NCBI GenBank assembly: GCA_002279065.1 | Contig: NCKB01000005.1 | Coordinates: 62,001-126,000 of the forward strand | Length of the DNA: 64,000 nucleotides | Reading direction: 5' to 3' | Source of the DNA: Lysobacterales bacterium 15-68-25 | GTDB taxonomy: Bacteria; Pseudomonadota; Gammaproteobacteria; Xanthomonadales; Rhodanobacteraceae | Shown here: piece after piece, positions 18,077 through 26,415 of the stretch | Layout of the letters: every line of letters starts with the position of its first letter | Numbering within the stretch: position 1 is the stretch's first letter | Notes under the pieces: model-generated | Told to the model about the DNA's origin: nothing | The model's database searches: none | Seen by the model: only the letters and a program-made list of their open reading frames with translations | Program-made: the position numbers and the translations under genes

Positions 18077-18877
18077 ATGCCTTCTCCACGCCTGCTCGGT
18101 CCCGACGATCCTGCCCCGTACACCGTGTCCTGCCTGCAAGGCACGTCCCCCTTCCTGCTCACCTGCGACCACGCCGGCCGTGCCGTGCCCAGGGCGCTGG
18201 GCGACCTCGGCGTGCCGGCGGCGGAGTGGGATCGCCACATCGCCTGGGACATCGGCGCGGCCGGCATGGCGCAGGCGATGGCCGAGGCGCTGGATGCGTG
18301 GCTGATCTGCCAGACCTACTCGCGGCTGGTGATCGACTGCAACCGGCCGCTCGATGCGCCGGGCTCCATCGTCACGCTGAGCGAGCACACCGAGGTGCCG
18401 GGCAACCGCGATCTTTCCGCCGAGGCCATCGCCGCGCGGCGCGAGGAGATCTTCATGCCCTACCACCGGCGCACGGTGGAGGAACTGGACCGGCGCGCGG
18501 CCGAAGGCCGGCCGACCATTCTGGTCACCGTGCACAGCTTCACGCCGGTGTTCAAGGCGCAGTCGCGGGCATGGGAGCTTGGCGTGCTGTACCAGCGCGA
18601 CGCGCGACTGGCGCGGCCGCTGCTGGAGCTGATGCGGGCCGACGGCTGGTGCGTGGGTGACAACCAGCCCTACGCGGTGAGCGATGCCACCGATTACGCG
18701 ATTCCCGTGTATGGCGAACAGCGCGGCCTGCCGCATGTCGAGCTGGAGGTCCGCCAGGATCTGATCGCCGATGCCGAAGGGCAGCGCGTGTGGGGCGAGC
18801 GCATGGCCGGCTGGCTGGTACGCGCGGCGGAGCGGGCCGGGCTGCTGGCGGAGACCGCGGCTGCCGAGGCGTCCTGA
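18077..18877 (+). CDS. N-formylglutamate amidohydrolase-family protein
   Basis: 266-residue member of the N-formylglutamate amidohydrolase family (Pfam PF05013 type), metal-dependent amidases. Motifs: SPFLLTCDHAGRAVP with the metal His, HIAWDIGAAGMAQAM, TYSRLVIDCNRP with the conserved Arg and Asn-Arg, VTVHSFTPVF, and LPHVELEVRQDLI with the late Glu. No hut genes are nearby, so the substrate may not be formylglutamate; close Xanthomonadales homologues are usually annotated only to family level. It is divergent from parC and convergent with the TraB-like gene (gap ten bases). Confidence 0.9.
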   Translation: MPSPRLLGPDDPAPYTVSCLQGTSPFLLTCDHAGRAVPRALGDLGVPAAEWDRHIAWDIGAAGMAQAMAEALDAWLICQTYSRLVIDCNRPLDAPGSIVTLSEHTEVPGNRDLSAEAIAARREEIFMPYHRRTVEELDRRAAEGRPTILVTVHSFTPVFKAQSRAWELGVLYQRDARLARPLLELMRADGWCVGDNQPYAVSDATDYAIPVYGEQRGLPHVELEVRQDLIADAEGQRVWGERMAGWLVRAAERAGLLAETAAAEAS

Positions 18878-18887
18878 CCCGGGCGAC

Positions 18888-19766
18888 TCAGGGGGCGTCC
18901 ACCCGTTCGGCGTGTACGCCCAGCTTGGCCAGTTGCGCCTGCACGCTGTCCGGGCCGGCCAGGTGCGCGGCGCCCACGGCAATGAACACCGTGCCCGGCG
19001 TGTCCAGCATGGCCTTGATCTTTCCCGCCCAGCCGGCGTTGCGCTGGACCAGCAGGCGCTGGTACAGCGCCGGCGTCTCGCGTTTCATCAGGCTGTTCTC
19101 GAGCCGGGCGATGGCCTCGACGTCGCCGTCCTTCCAGGCGTCGACCAGCTTCGTGAACTCGACCTTTGACTGGTCGGTGTCGTGCAGGGTCTGGCGCAGC
19201 ATGTCCAACTGCACGGCGCTGGGCATGTCGGCGAGGAAACGGATCTGCTCCTCGGCCGTCTCCAGCGCGCGCACCGGCTTGCCGGCATGGGTCGCGGCAT
19301 CGCGCAGCAGGTGATCCACGCCCTGGCTGGGATCCAGCCCGGCCTTGGCCAGCGGCGCCATGGCGATGGTCAGCGCCGCCAGCCACGGGCGCATCGCGTT
19401 GAGGGTACCGACGCCGGGCAGGCCGGCCAGGCGCGCGGCCCGCTCGAGCCGGTGGTAGTCGCCGGACGACAGCAGTGAGGACAGCGGGTGCGTGGGATCC
19501 ATGCCCAGCCGGAGCACCAGCGCGGTGATGTTGGCCGGACTGTCGTCGGTGATTTCCACCACGAGGCGGTCGCTCGCCGCCAGCGCCTGGTCCAGCGCCG
19601 GGTAGTGCCACTGCGTGTCGCCCGGCAGCAGGTGCACGGTGCCGAACAAGTAGATGGTCGTGTCCGCGTCCTTCACCACCCACAGCGCGGGGTGGGCCAG
19701 GGCGCCGAGGGGAAACAGCAGCGCGAGCGCGACCAGCACGCGTGCGCCGAAGCGCCGGATGGACAC
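18888..19766 (-). CDS. TraB/GumN-family exported protein
   Basis: 292 residues with a signal peptide (SIRRFGARVLVALALLFPLGALA). The mature protein follows the TraB/GumN pattern: LWVVKDADTTIYLFGTVHLLP at the start, RLVVEITDD, METs-like LETAEEQIRFLADMP in the middle, and the closing FIAVGAAHLAGPDSVQAQL. The GxxH motifs at both ends (GTVH, GAAH) are the putative active-site elements of this metal-dependent Tiki-like superfamily. It starts at GTG 19766, twelve bases after the cupin stop, so the two genes form a unit. The enzymatic role of bacterial members is unproven. Confidence 0.9.
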   Translation of the reverse strand: MSIRRFGARVLVALALLFPLGALAHPALWVVKDADTTIYLFGTVHLLPGDTQWHYPALDQALAASDRLVVEITDDSPANITALVLRLGMDPTHPLSSLLSSGDYHRLERAARLAGLPGVGTLNAMRPWLAALTIAMAPLAKAGLDPSQGVDHLLRDAATHAGKPVRALETAEEQIRFLADMPSAVQLDMLRQTLHDTDQSKVEFTKLVDAWKDGDVEAIARLENSLMKRETPALYQRLLVQRNAGWAGKIKAMLDTPGTVFIAVGAAHLAGPDSVQAQLAKLGVHAERVDAP

Positions 19767-19777
19767 CGCCAGGACGT

Positions 19778-20149
19778 TCAAAGCGGCCGCCGCTGCTCGT
19801 CGATCGAGCGGGTGAGCCCGGTGACCACGTCGCCGGTGTGGCGGGTCGACTTGCGCTCGATCAGCAGCAGATGGCACTCCTGCTCGGCCACCGGGTTGTG
19901 CCGTACGCCTTTCGGCACCACGCACATCTGGCCTTCGCCGAGTTCGACGACACCGTCTTCCAGCTCGATCCGCAAGGCGCCCCTGAGCACGTAGAACAGT
20001 TCGTCCTCGTCGGCATGGCTGTGCCAGGCGAGGGTTCCGTGCACCCTGGCGACCTTCACGTAGGCATCGTCGACCTCGGCCAGTATGCGAGGGGACCACA
20101 GTTCGTCGAGGTGGCCAGCGGCCTCGATCGGGGAGATGGGCTTGATCAT
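19778..20149 (-). CDS. Small cupin-domain protein
   Basis: 123-residue single-domain cupin. The first motif is WHSHADEDELFYVLRGALRI (G(X)5HXH(X)3,4E(X)6G pattern) and the second is GQMCVVPKGVRHNPVAEQ (G(X)5PXG(X)2H(X)3N). Both metal-binding His positions and the Glu are present, so it probably binds a divalent metal. It precedes the TraB-like gene on the same strand. Cupins of this size include isomerases, dioxygenases and sensors; the sequence does not decide between these. Confidence 0.9.
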   Translation of the reverse strand: MIKPISPIEAAGHLDELWSPRILAEVDDAYVKVARVHGTLAWHSHADEDELFYVLRGALRIELEDGVVELGEGQMCVVPKGVRHNPVAEQECHLLLIERKSTRHTGDVVTGLTRSIDEQRRPL

Positions 20150-20195
20150 GGACAGACCGTAAGGTCGCCGCCGCCGCCGCACAAGCGGGGGAGTG

Positions 20196-21656
20196 TCAGG
20201 CCGTCGCTTCGGCAGCTGATTGCCGGTCCCGTTTGGCCTGCAGCAGGCGCTCGTCCGCGCGACGGAACGCATCCATGATGCCCTCGCCGTCGCCGATCGC
20301 GGCCACGCCGAAGCTGACCGACAGGCTGCCCTGGCCCAGGCCGGACGCGCGCAGTTCCGCCAGGGCGCGCCGCAGCCGGTCGGCGGTGGCCTCGGCGCGG
20401 TCCAGTGCCAGTCCGGGCAGCAGCACCATGAATTCGTCGCCGCCGAAGCGGCCGATCAGGTCGGATTGCCGCAACTGGTGGCGCAGGGTTCGGACCAGGC
20501 TCATCAGTATCTGGTCGCCGGCGGCGTGGCCGTGACTGTCGTTGATCGACTTGAAGCGGTCGATGTCCATCACCAGCAGCGAGGCCGGCAGCCCCTGGCT
20601 GCGCGCGTTGGCCAGCTCGCGTTCGCTGCATTCGAAGAAGTGCGTCTTGGTGGCCGCGCCGGTCAGGCCGTCGGTCGAGGCCAGCTCGCTGAGATGGCGG
20701 TTCTGCGCCACCAGCGCGGGTACGGCGAAGCCGAAGTAGGCGCTGGCCGCGATCACGCAGATCGCGAACTGGTAGACCAGCGCGTCGCGCGTGATGCCGA
20801 GCAGCGCCACCAGCACGGCGATCGCGGTGCTTACCAGGGCGATGCTCAGGGCGCCGCGGAACGGGCTCTCGGTGTAGACCACCCACATCTGCGGCAGGAT
20901 CAGGAAGAACATCGCGAACGCGGTTTCCGGCGAGTGGAAATACGCGTCGGCCGCCAGCACCACCATCACCACCAGCATCTCCAGCGCCAGCTTGCCGGCA
21001 TAGATGCCGCTGCCGCGCGTCTGCGGCAGGAACGACAGGCCGCCGAGCCAGGGCTCGATCTGCGGATAGCGCCAGCTCAGCAGGCCGACGAACAGCGGCG
21101 TGAGCACGAGCGCCCCGGCCAGGTCGCCGATCCACCAGGGCAGCCACAGCGACTGGGAAGAGGGCGCGATCATGCCGGTGCTTTCCAGCGCGCGGATACC
21201 CAGCACGGTCGCGCCGAGCGACGCCAGTGCGCTGACCAGCAGGAAGGTCGTCACCACGGTCGGCGTCGAGGGATTGGCGCTGCGCCGGATCGTCCGCCGC
21301 ATCACCAGCGCCCCCAGCCCGTAGGACAGGCAATGGACGATGGCGAACAGCACACCGGACACCAGCAGTTCCTGTGTGGGCAGGCCGGTGCCGTAGATCC
21401 GGTCGATCCAGAACGTGGCCACGATCGCGCACGGCACCAGCACCGGAAGTGCGCGCCAGCCCATCACCAGCAGGGCGGCCAGGGTCAGCCCGGCCGGCGG
21501 AAACCACAGGCTGGCATGCGGGTCGTACTGCATCAGGGCGGACAGCCGCCAAAGCGCCAGCCAGGCGACGGCCAGCGCGACATACCGGAAGGCCGCGCTG
21601 TGCCCTGCGCCCAGGTGCGCCAGCGCACGCAGGCGCCCGAAGTGGTTCTGCTCCAT
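20196..21656 (-). CDS. Membrane diguanylate cyclase, MASE1-GGDEF
   Basis: 486 residues. About 300 N-terminal residues form a MASE1-type multi-helix sensor (ALMQYDPHASLWFPPAGLTL, the usual WPPAG-like signature, then repeated hydrophobic segments). The C-terminal GGDEF domain makes cyclic di-GMP: signature RFGGDEFMVLLPG is exact, and an intact RxxD inhibitory site (RQSD) lies five residues before it, so product inhibition is expected. The domain start is at SELASTDGLTGAATKTHFF. It is probably monocistronic. c-di-GMP is also a ligand of Clp-type CRP regulators in Xanthomonadales, a possible link to the CRP-type site at 6807, by inference only. Confidence 0.96.
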   Translation of the reverse strand: MEQNHFGRLRALAHLGAGHSAAFRYVALAVAWLALWRLSALMQYDPHASLWFPPAGLTLAALLVMGWRALPVLVPCAIVATFWIDRIYGTGLPTQELLVSGVLFAIVHCLSYGLGALVMRRTIRRSANPSTPTVVTTFLLVSALASLGATVLGIRALESTGMIAPSSQSLWLPWWIGDLAGALVLTPLFVGLLSWRYPQIEPWLGGLSFLPQTRGSGIYAGKLALEMLVVMVVLAADAYFHSPETAFAMFFLILPQMWVVYTESPFRGALSIALVSTAIAVLVALLGITRDALVYQFAICVIAASAYFGFAVPALVAQNRHLSELASTDGLTGAATKTHFFECSERELANARSQGLPASLLVMDIDRFKSINDSHGHAAGDQILMSLVRTLRHQLRQSDLIGRFGGDEFMVLLPGLALDRAEATADRLRRALAELRASGLGQGSLSVSFGVAAIGDGEGIMDAFRRADERLLQAKRDRQSAAEATA

Positions 21657-21764
21657 GCCGGATACCCCCCTTCCCGTTGTCCGATCGGTGGATCTGTCCG
21701 ACGAGGCGATTGTGCCGGCGACCGCTGGCCAAGCCTCCTGCCGGGCCGTCGGAATGCCTGCCGG

Positions 21765-22790
21765 CTACCGCTTCTCCACGCCCTTGAGGAACTTCACCAG
21801 TCCCGTGAAGTAGGTCTGCTGGTCGTCGTACAGATCCATGTGGCTGCCCTTCTTGCACAGCAGCAGCTGGCCGTGCGGCAGCTTCTTCGCCATCTCGGCC
21901 ATGTACGCCGGATTCATGGTGTCGTAGGTGCCGGCGATCACCAGGGTCGGCACGGTGATCCGGTGCAGGTCCTTGCTGCGGTCCCAGTGTTCGAGCACGC
22001 CGCTGGCACCCAGCTCGCTGGGGCCCTGCATCAGCGTGTAGATGTGCTCGTTGACGTGGTTCATCGAGCGCACCACCGGCTCGGGCCACTGGTCCGCCGG
22101 CATGCGCAGGACGTGCTTCTCGTAGTGCATCGCCATGAGGATCTGCATGTAGCGCGGATCGTCGGTGCGATGCTCGGCCTCCATCGCCTTCACTTCGGCC
22201 AGCTCTTTCTGGTCCATCGCCGGTTCGAGCACGTTCTTCGCATAGTCGTTGTACTCGGGGATCGAGTCGACCATGTTGGAGATCACCAGGCACTTCAGGT
22301 GCTGCTGGTATTTGAGCGCGTACTCCATCGCCAGGATGCCGCCCCAGGAGTGGCCGAGCAGGCAGAAGTTGTTCTTGTCCAGGTGCAGCGCCTGGCGCAC
22401 CTGCTCGACTTCCTCGACGAAGCGGTCGGTCTGCCACAGCGCGTCCGTGCCCGGCCCCTTGGGCTGGTCCGAGTAGGCCGAGCCGAGCTGGTCGTAGTAG
22501 ATGTATTCGATGCCCGCGGCCGGCAGGTAGCTGTCGAAGGCCTCGAAATACTCGTGGGTCATGCCCGGGCCGCCGTGCAGCAGCAGCAGCGCAAGCTTGG
22601 GGTTGTTGCCCACGCGCTTGGTCCACACGCGGAATTTGCCCAGCGGCGTGGTGATCGGGATCATCTTGACCCCGCCGGAGAGCACGTCGTCGTGTCCGGC
22701 ATGGCTGTAGTAGCTGGCAGGAGGCGCGCTTTGCGCAGCGGCAGCGAACGGCAGCAGCAGAGCTGCCAGCAGGGTGGCGAGCTTGTTCAT
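21765..22790 (-). CDS. Exported proline iminopeptidase-family alpha/beta hydrolase
   Basis: 341 residues with a cleavable signal (MNKLATLLAALLLPFAAAAQS). The S33 peptidase signature is complete: oxyanion region LLLLHGGPGMTHEYFE, nucleophile Ser in LLGHSWGGILAMEYAL, Asp in VIAGTYDTMNPAY and His in CKKGSHMDLYDD. Family members release N-terminal proline or act on related amides. The signal peptide puts it in the periplasm or outside, unlike cytosolic Pip. ATG 22790 has GGGGGAG upstream at good spacing. It stands between a diguanylate cyclase and cfa on the same strand, with gaps of 72-108 bases. Confidence 0.93.
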   Translation of the reverse strand: MNKLATLLAALLLPFAAAAQSAPPASYYSHAGHDDVLSGGVKMIPITTPLGKFRVWTKRVGNNPKLALLLLHGGPGMTHEYFEAFDSYLPAAGIEYIYYDQLGSAYSDQPKGPGTDALWQTDRFVEEVEQVRQALHLDKNNFCLLGHSWGGILAMEYALKYQQHLKCLVISNMVDSIPEYNDYAKNVLEPAMDQKELAEVKAMEAEHRTDDPRYMQILMAMHYEKHVLRMPADQWPEPVVRSMNHVNEHIYTLMQGPSELGASGVLEHWDRSKDLHRITVPTLVIAGTYDTMNPAYMAEMAKKLPHGQLLLCKKGSHMDLYDDQQTYFTGLVKFLKGVEKR

Positions 22791-22862
22791 GAAGTATCTC
22801 CCCCGGAGCCTGCGGCGACTATCCCGCGTCGCAGGACGCACCGCAAGATCGACCAAAGGCGC

Positions 22863-23981
22863 TCAGCGCGGTGCCCGGTAGCCTCCGGGCACGCCATCCG
22901 GGCTCAGCACCAGCTGCCACAGCTGGTCGCGCCGGCTGCGGAACACGGCCGCCGAGCAGGCCAGGTAGAAGTGCCACATCCGCCGGAAGCGCTCGTCGTA
23001 TCGGTCCGACAGCTCCGGCCAGGCGCGTTCGAAGTTGTCCCGCCAGGCGATCAGCGTGCGGTCGTAGTCCGTGCCGAAGTTGTGCCAGTCCTCCACCACG
23101 AACAGGCCCTCCAGCGCGACGGTCACCTGGCTGGCCGCCGGGATCATCGAGTTCGGGAAGATGTACTTCTCGATCCACGGGTCGGTCTGCGCCGGGGCGC
23201 CGTTGCTGCCGATGGTGTGCAGCAGCGACAGCCCATCCGGCCGCAGGCAGCGGCGTACCGTCTCGAAGTAGGTGCGGTAATTGCGTCCACCGACGTGCTC
23301 GAACATGCCGATGGACCAGATCGCGTCGAAGCGCTCGGCGACTTCGCGGTAGTCCTGCAGTCGGATCTCGACCGGCAGTCCGGCACACAGCCCGCGGGCA
23401 TACTCGGCCTGCTCGCGGGAGACGGTGATGCCGACGCCTTCCACGCCGTAGCGCTCGGCGGCGTACTTCAGCGCCTCGCCCCAGCCGCAGCCGATGTCCA
23501 GCACGCGCTGGCCCGGCTTGAGGCGCAGCTTGCGGCAGACCAGGTCGAGCTTTGCCGCCTGGGCGTCGTCGAGGTTGTCCGCCTCCGCCCAGTAGCCGCA
23601 GGAGTACACCAGCCGCCGGCCGAGCATGGCGCGGAACAGGTCGTTGCCGAGGTTGTAGTGGGTCTCGGCCACCTCGTAGGCGTGCTCGCCGCGCTGCAGG
23701 TTGAGGAAGCGGGCCTTGAGGTGCGCGAGCAGGGTGTCGAGCGTCTTCAGCTCCTGGTCCAGCTGCGCGCCCAGGATTCGGGAGAAAAAGCCGGGCAGGT
23801 CGGCCGCGTCCCACCAGCCGTCCATGTAGGCCTCGCCCAGGCCCAGCGAGCCGTGCGAAAACACCCGTGCGTAAAGCCGGTCGTCATGCACCTGCAGGTC
23901 GCAGGGTCGGTTGCCGTCGATACGGATATCGGCAAGGGCCAGCAACTGCTCGGCCTTCTGCCGCAGCGAGTCGGAACTCAT
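22863..23981 (-). CDS. cfa: Cyclopropane-fatty-acyl-phospholipid synthase
   Basis: 372 residues, close to the usual 380. Uses S-adenosylmethionine to methylenate unsaturated acyl chains in the inner leaflet of the membrane, typically in stationary phase or acid stress. The SAM site is QRVLDIGCGWGEALKYAAER; family motifs also include EAYMDGWWDAADLPGFFSRI, HYNLGNDLFRAMLG, YSCGYW, SIGMFEHVGGRNY and the late KYIFPNSMIPAASQV. No truncation. Good confidence for cfa, since length and all motifs match and nothing else in the family fits better. Confidence 0.97.
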   Translation of the reverse strand: MSSDSLRQKAEQLLALADIRIDGNRPCDLQVHDDRLYARVFSHGSLGLGEAYMDGWWDAADLPGFFSRILGAQLDQELKTLDTLLAHLKARFLNLQRGEHAYEVAETHYNLGNDLFRAMLGRRLVYSCGYWAEADNLDDAQAAKLDLVCRKLRLKPGQRVLDIGCGWGEALKYAAERYGVEGVGITVSREQAEYARGLCAGLPVEIRLQDYREVAERFDAIWSIGMFEHVGGRNYRTYFETVRRCLRPDGLSLLHTIGSNGAPAQTDPWIEKYIFPNSMIPAASQVTVALEGLFVVEDWHNFGTDYDRTLIAWRDNFERAWPELSDRYDERFRRMWHFYLACSAAVFRSRRDQLWQLVLSPDGVPGGYRAPR

Positions 23982-24072
23982 CGGCGCCTCCTTCGCGGTC
24001 GGGCGAAGCGCCGCTGCGGGCGCCTGCGCTGGGCCGATGCTACATCGGCCGACCGTGACGGCGGCGTCCCGG

Positions 24073-24393
24073 TCAATCCGCGCCGGTCACACCGAACTCG
24101 GCCGGAAAGCGGGCCCAGAACAGCGGCGCCTTGTCCTCCCGGACCAGGGCGGTCAGCGTGTCGGCCTCTTCCTTGCTGACCAGGAACTCGACCAGCACGG
24201 TCTGTTCGCCTGCGCATTCGAAGAACGTCGCCTCGTGGATCCGGCCGTGCCGGCCGTAACCGGCGATCGCCTTGAACGCCGAGCCGCCGTGCACGCCGTG
24301 CTTGCGCGCCGCCTCGAGCAGCCACTCGTAGAGCAGCTTGCCATGGTGCTTCTGGTTCTCGTGCATGTAGAAGCGCAGCGAGTAGCCGTTCAT
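24073..24393 (-). CDS. DUF190 (PII-like) protein of the fluoride operon
   Basis: 106-residue protein of the DUF190 family, which has a PII-like ferredoxin fold and is frequently encoded next to CrcB. Readable landmarks are MNGYSLRFYMHENQKHHGKL, GVHGGSAFKAIAGYGRHGRIH and the QTVLVEFLVSKEEAD strand. ATG 24393 is chosen because GGAGGG lies seven bases upstream; ATG 24417, two bases from the crcB stop, would add eight residues. Being downstream of crcB, it falls under the same fluoride riboswitch. Its role in fluoride resistance is not established; a regulatory or trimeric sensor function is a guess from the fold. Confidence 0.9.
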   Translation of the reverse strand: MNGYSLRFYMHENQKHHGKLLYEWLLEAARKHGVHGGSAFKAIAGYGRHGRIHEATFFECAGEQTVLVEFLVSKEEADTLTALVREDKAPLFWARFPAEFGVTGAD

Positions 24394-24418
24394 CGTGTTG
24401 CCCTCCAGGGTGTCCATG

Positions 24419-24802
24419 TCAGCGCGCCAGCGCGCGCACGATGCCGATGCCGGCCACGGTCATGGCCAGGGTGCCGACCACATGGACGCTGACGATCGCC
24501 AGCGTCCAGGCGTACTGCTGGCGCAGCAGCAGGGTCACGGTTTCGGCCGAGAAGGTGGAGAAGGTGGTGAGTCCGCCGAGGAAACCGGTGGTGAAGAACA
24601 GTCGTGCGGCTGGCGACAGCGCGTCGTACTGGGCGAATACGCCCATCGCCAGGCCCATCAGCAGGCCGCCGAGCAGATTCGCGCCCAGCGTGCCCAGGGG
24701 CAGGGTGGGGAACAGTGGGTTGAGCAGCAGGCCCAGGGCCCAGCGCAGCACGGCGCCGAAGAAGGCGCCGCAACCGACGGCCAGCAATGAGGTGAGATCC
24801 AT
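24419..24802 (-). CDS. crcB: Fluoride-specific ion channel
   Basis: 127-residue inner-membrane Fluc/CrcB protein, which exports fluoride as a dual-topology dimer. Four hydrophobic helices are visible, with signature stretches GAVLRWALGLLL, LGTLGANLLGGLLMGL (the conserved Asn of the pore) and FFTTGFLGGLTTFSTFSAET (the Phe box and polar track). ATG 24802 gives the usual N-terminus; ATG 24808 two codons upstream is equally possible. A fluoride riboswitch and terminator precede it, which confirms the function independently of the protein sequence. Confidence 0.97.
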   Translation of the reverse strand: MDLTSLLAVGCGAFFGAVLRWALGLLLNPLFPTLPLGTLGANLLGGLLMGLAMGVFAQYDALSPAARLFFTTGFLGGLTTFSTFSAETVTLLLRQQYAWTLAIVSVHVVGTLAMTVAGIGIVRALAR

Positions 24803-24862
24803 GCGCATCCGGATTCCAGTGACGGGTGGAGCGGAGCGGCGGGCATCGACAGGCGGCGCCTG

Positions 24863-24903
24863 AAAAAATGCCCGGCCACCCCGCGAGGGGTTCAACCAGG
24901 CAT
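24863..24903 (-). terminator. Riboswitch-controlled intrinsic terminator upstream of crcB
   Basis: On the minus strand ATGCCTGG (24903-24896) can pair with CCGGGCAT (24875-24868, one G-T wobble), enclosing a small CCCC/GGGG hairpin, and is followed by six Ts (24868-24863). The 5' arm is also the 3' part of the riboswitch aptamer, so fluoride binding and termination are mutually exclusive. Confidence 0.85.
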
Positions 24904-24943
24904 CATCAGCCTTGCGGCGGTTCGGGGAGGCATGCCATCTCCC
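24896..24943 (-). ncRNA. Fluoride riboswitch (crcB motif) aptamer
   Basis: Minus-strand RNA starts GGGAGATGGCATGCCTCCC: a GGGAG/CTCCC stem with an ATG-starting loop. Then come GAACCGCC, a GCAA tetraloop and GGCTGATGATGCC. This follows the crcB motif: conserved GATG in the first loop, AACNGCC, a short second stem GCC/GGC, and TGATG. The loop bases GGCAT are complementary to the downstream ATGCC, giving the motif's defining pseudoknot. It lies 94 bases upstream of crcB and just before a matching terminator. An ON switch that allows crcB expression when fluoride is bound is the expected mode. Confidence 0.93.
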
Positions 24944-24955
24944 TTGGGTGGCGCG

Positions 24956-24986
24956 ATCGTAGCAAATGGACGGCGTCGTCGGTCAA
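24956..24986 (-). promoter_or_regulatory. Candidate promoter of the fluoride-switch transcript
   Basis: On the minus strand TTGACC (24986-24981) and TACGAT (24961-24956) are 19 bases apart. Transcription would start near 24949, only a few bases before the riboswitch stem at 24943, where it should. Confidence 0.55.
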
Positions 24987-25039
24987 GGCGCTGCCGCAGG
25001 CGATATGCTGGCCGCCCCCTCGACGTCGCCCGCCGCCCC

Positions 25040-26299
25040 ATGTCCGAAGCCACCCCCTCCGTTCCGCGCAGCCTGCCCTGGCTGCTGGCGGGGTTGTCGA
25101 TGATCGGCCCGTTCTCGATCGACGCGGTGTTCCCGGCGTTCCCGCTGATCGGTGGACACTTTGCGGTGGACGAGACGGCGCTGCAGCAGTTGATCAGCGT
25201 CTACCTGGTGACCTACGGCGCGATGAGCCTGTTCCACGGCGCGATTTCCGATGCGATCGGACGCAAGCCGGTGATCGTCGGCGGCATGCTGCTCTACGCG
25301 CTGGCCTCGGTCGGCGCGGCGCGGTCGACCTCGTTCGCGATGTTGCTCGGGTGTCGCGCCCTGCAGGGCGCCTGTGCCGGCGCGGGCCTGGTCGTGGGGC
25401 GCGCGGTGGTGCGCGACTCCCTGCAGGGCGCCGCCGCGCAGCGGCTGATGTCGCGGGTGATGATGATCTTCGGCATCGCGCCGGTGATCGCGCCGATGGT
25501 CGGCGCGCAACTGCTGTGGCTGGACGGCTGGCACGGCATCTTCTGGTTGCTCACCGTGTTCACCGTGTTCATGGCGATCGCATTGATCGCACTCCTGCGC
25601 GAGACCCATCCGCCGGAGAGCCGCACGCCGTTCGTGCCGCGCGAGCTGGTGGCGACCTATCTCTCGTTCGGTCGCGACCGGCCGTTCGTGCCGCTGCTGA
25701 TCTCCAGCACGATCAATTTCTGCGGCTTGTTCCTGTACATCGCCTCGGCGCCACGGATCGTGCGGGAACTGCTGCATCTCTCGGCGCAGGGCTTTCCCTG
25801 GCTGTTCCTGCCGGTGGTTGCCGGCCTGGTGTTCGGCGCCTGGCTGTCCGGACGTCTGGCCGAGCGGCACAGCGTGGCGTTCACCGTGAACCTCGGCTAC
25901 GCCTCGATGGGATCTGCCTGCCTGCTGCACCTGGTCGGCGGGCTGTGGGCGCCCCAGGGCGTGCTGCCCTGGTCGATGCTGCCGCTGGTCCTGCACGGGA
26001 TCGGCGTGCAGCTCGCTTTTCCCACGCTGACCCTGCTGTTGCTGGACCGCTTTCCGCAACGCCGCGGCGGTGCCTCGTCGGTGCAGGCTTTCGTCAGCCT
26101 GCTGCTCAATGCCGGCGTGGCAGGCGTGCTGTCGCCGCTGCTGTCGTCCAGCCTGCTGCCGCTGGCGCTGGGCAGCTGCGTGCTCACCGGCATCGGCTGG
26201 CTCGCCTGGCGCTGGTACCACGTGACGCTCCGACAGGTGCCACCGCCTCCGCCACCGCGCGACGTGGAACTGCAGGCGCAGATCGCCGAGCCGCGCTGA
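25040..26299 (+). CDS. Bcr/CflA-family multidrug efflux transporter (MFS)
   Basis: 419-residue major-facilitator protein with about twelve hydrophobic helices and cytoplasmic ends. Bcr/CflA hallmarks: PFSIDAVFPAFPLIG in helix 1, GAISDAIGRKPVIVGGMLLY (the MFS motif A between helices 2 and 3), CRALQGACAGAGLVVGRAVVRD in helix 4 and GIAPVIAPMVGAQLL in helix 5. Drug export by proton antiport is inferred from the family. ATG 25040 is the first start giving a helix-1 start of normal length. It is divergent from the crcB operon, with the riboswitch in the shared gap. Confidence 0.94.
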   Translation: MSEATPSVPRSLPWLLAGLSMIGPFSIDAVFPAFPLIGGHFAVDETALQQLISVYLVTYGAMSLFHGAISDAIGRKPVIVGGMLLYALASVGAARSTSFAMLLGCRALQGACAGAGLVVGRAVVRDSLQGAAAQRLMSRVMMIFGIAPVIAPMVGAQLLWLDGWHGIFWLLTVFTVFMAIALIALLRETHPPESRTPFVPRELVATYLSFGRDRPFVPLLISSTINFCGLFLYIASAPRIVRELLHLSAQGFPWLFLPVVAGLVFGAWLSGRLAERHSVAFTVNLGYASMGSACLLHLVGGLWAPQGVLPWSMLPLVLHGIGVQLAFPTLTLLLLDRFPQRRGGASSVQAFVSLLLNAGVAGVLSPLLSSSLLPLALGSCVLTGIGWLAWRWYHVTLRQVPPPPPPRDVELQAQIAEPR

Positions 26300-26415
26300 A
26301 CCGTACCCGCCCGTCGGGTGTCCGCGGACACCCGGGATGCCGTGACTTTCTCCAGTCGGCGGCCGGTGGCCTATTGCCTAGCCTTCCGGGCTGGATCCCC
26401 CGCTCCCGCGACGCC

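Noticed and set aside
15927..18305. Nearly 800-codon plus-strand frame opposite parC
   Set aside because: Antisense to parC with its catalytic Tyr and resistance region intact; no protein family signal.
20220..24179. Open frame of about 1300 codons on the plus strand across the cupin, diguanylate cyclase, hydrolase and cfa genes
   Set aside because: It runs antisense to several genes with clear motifs and has low-complexity composition. It is a GC-bias artefact.
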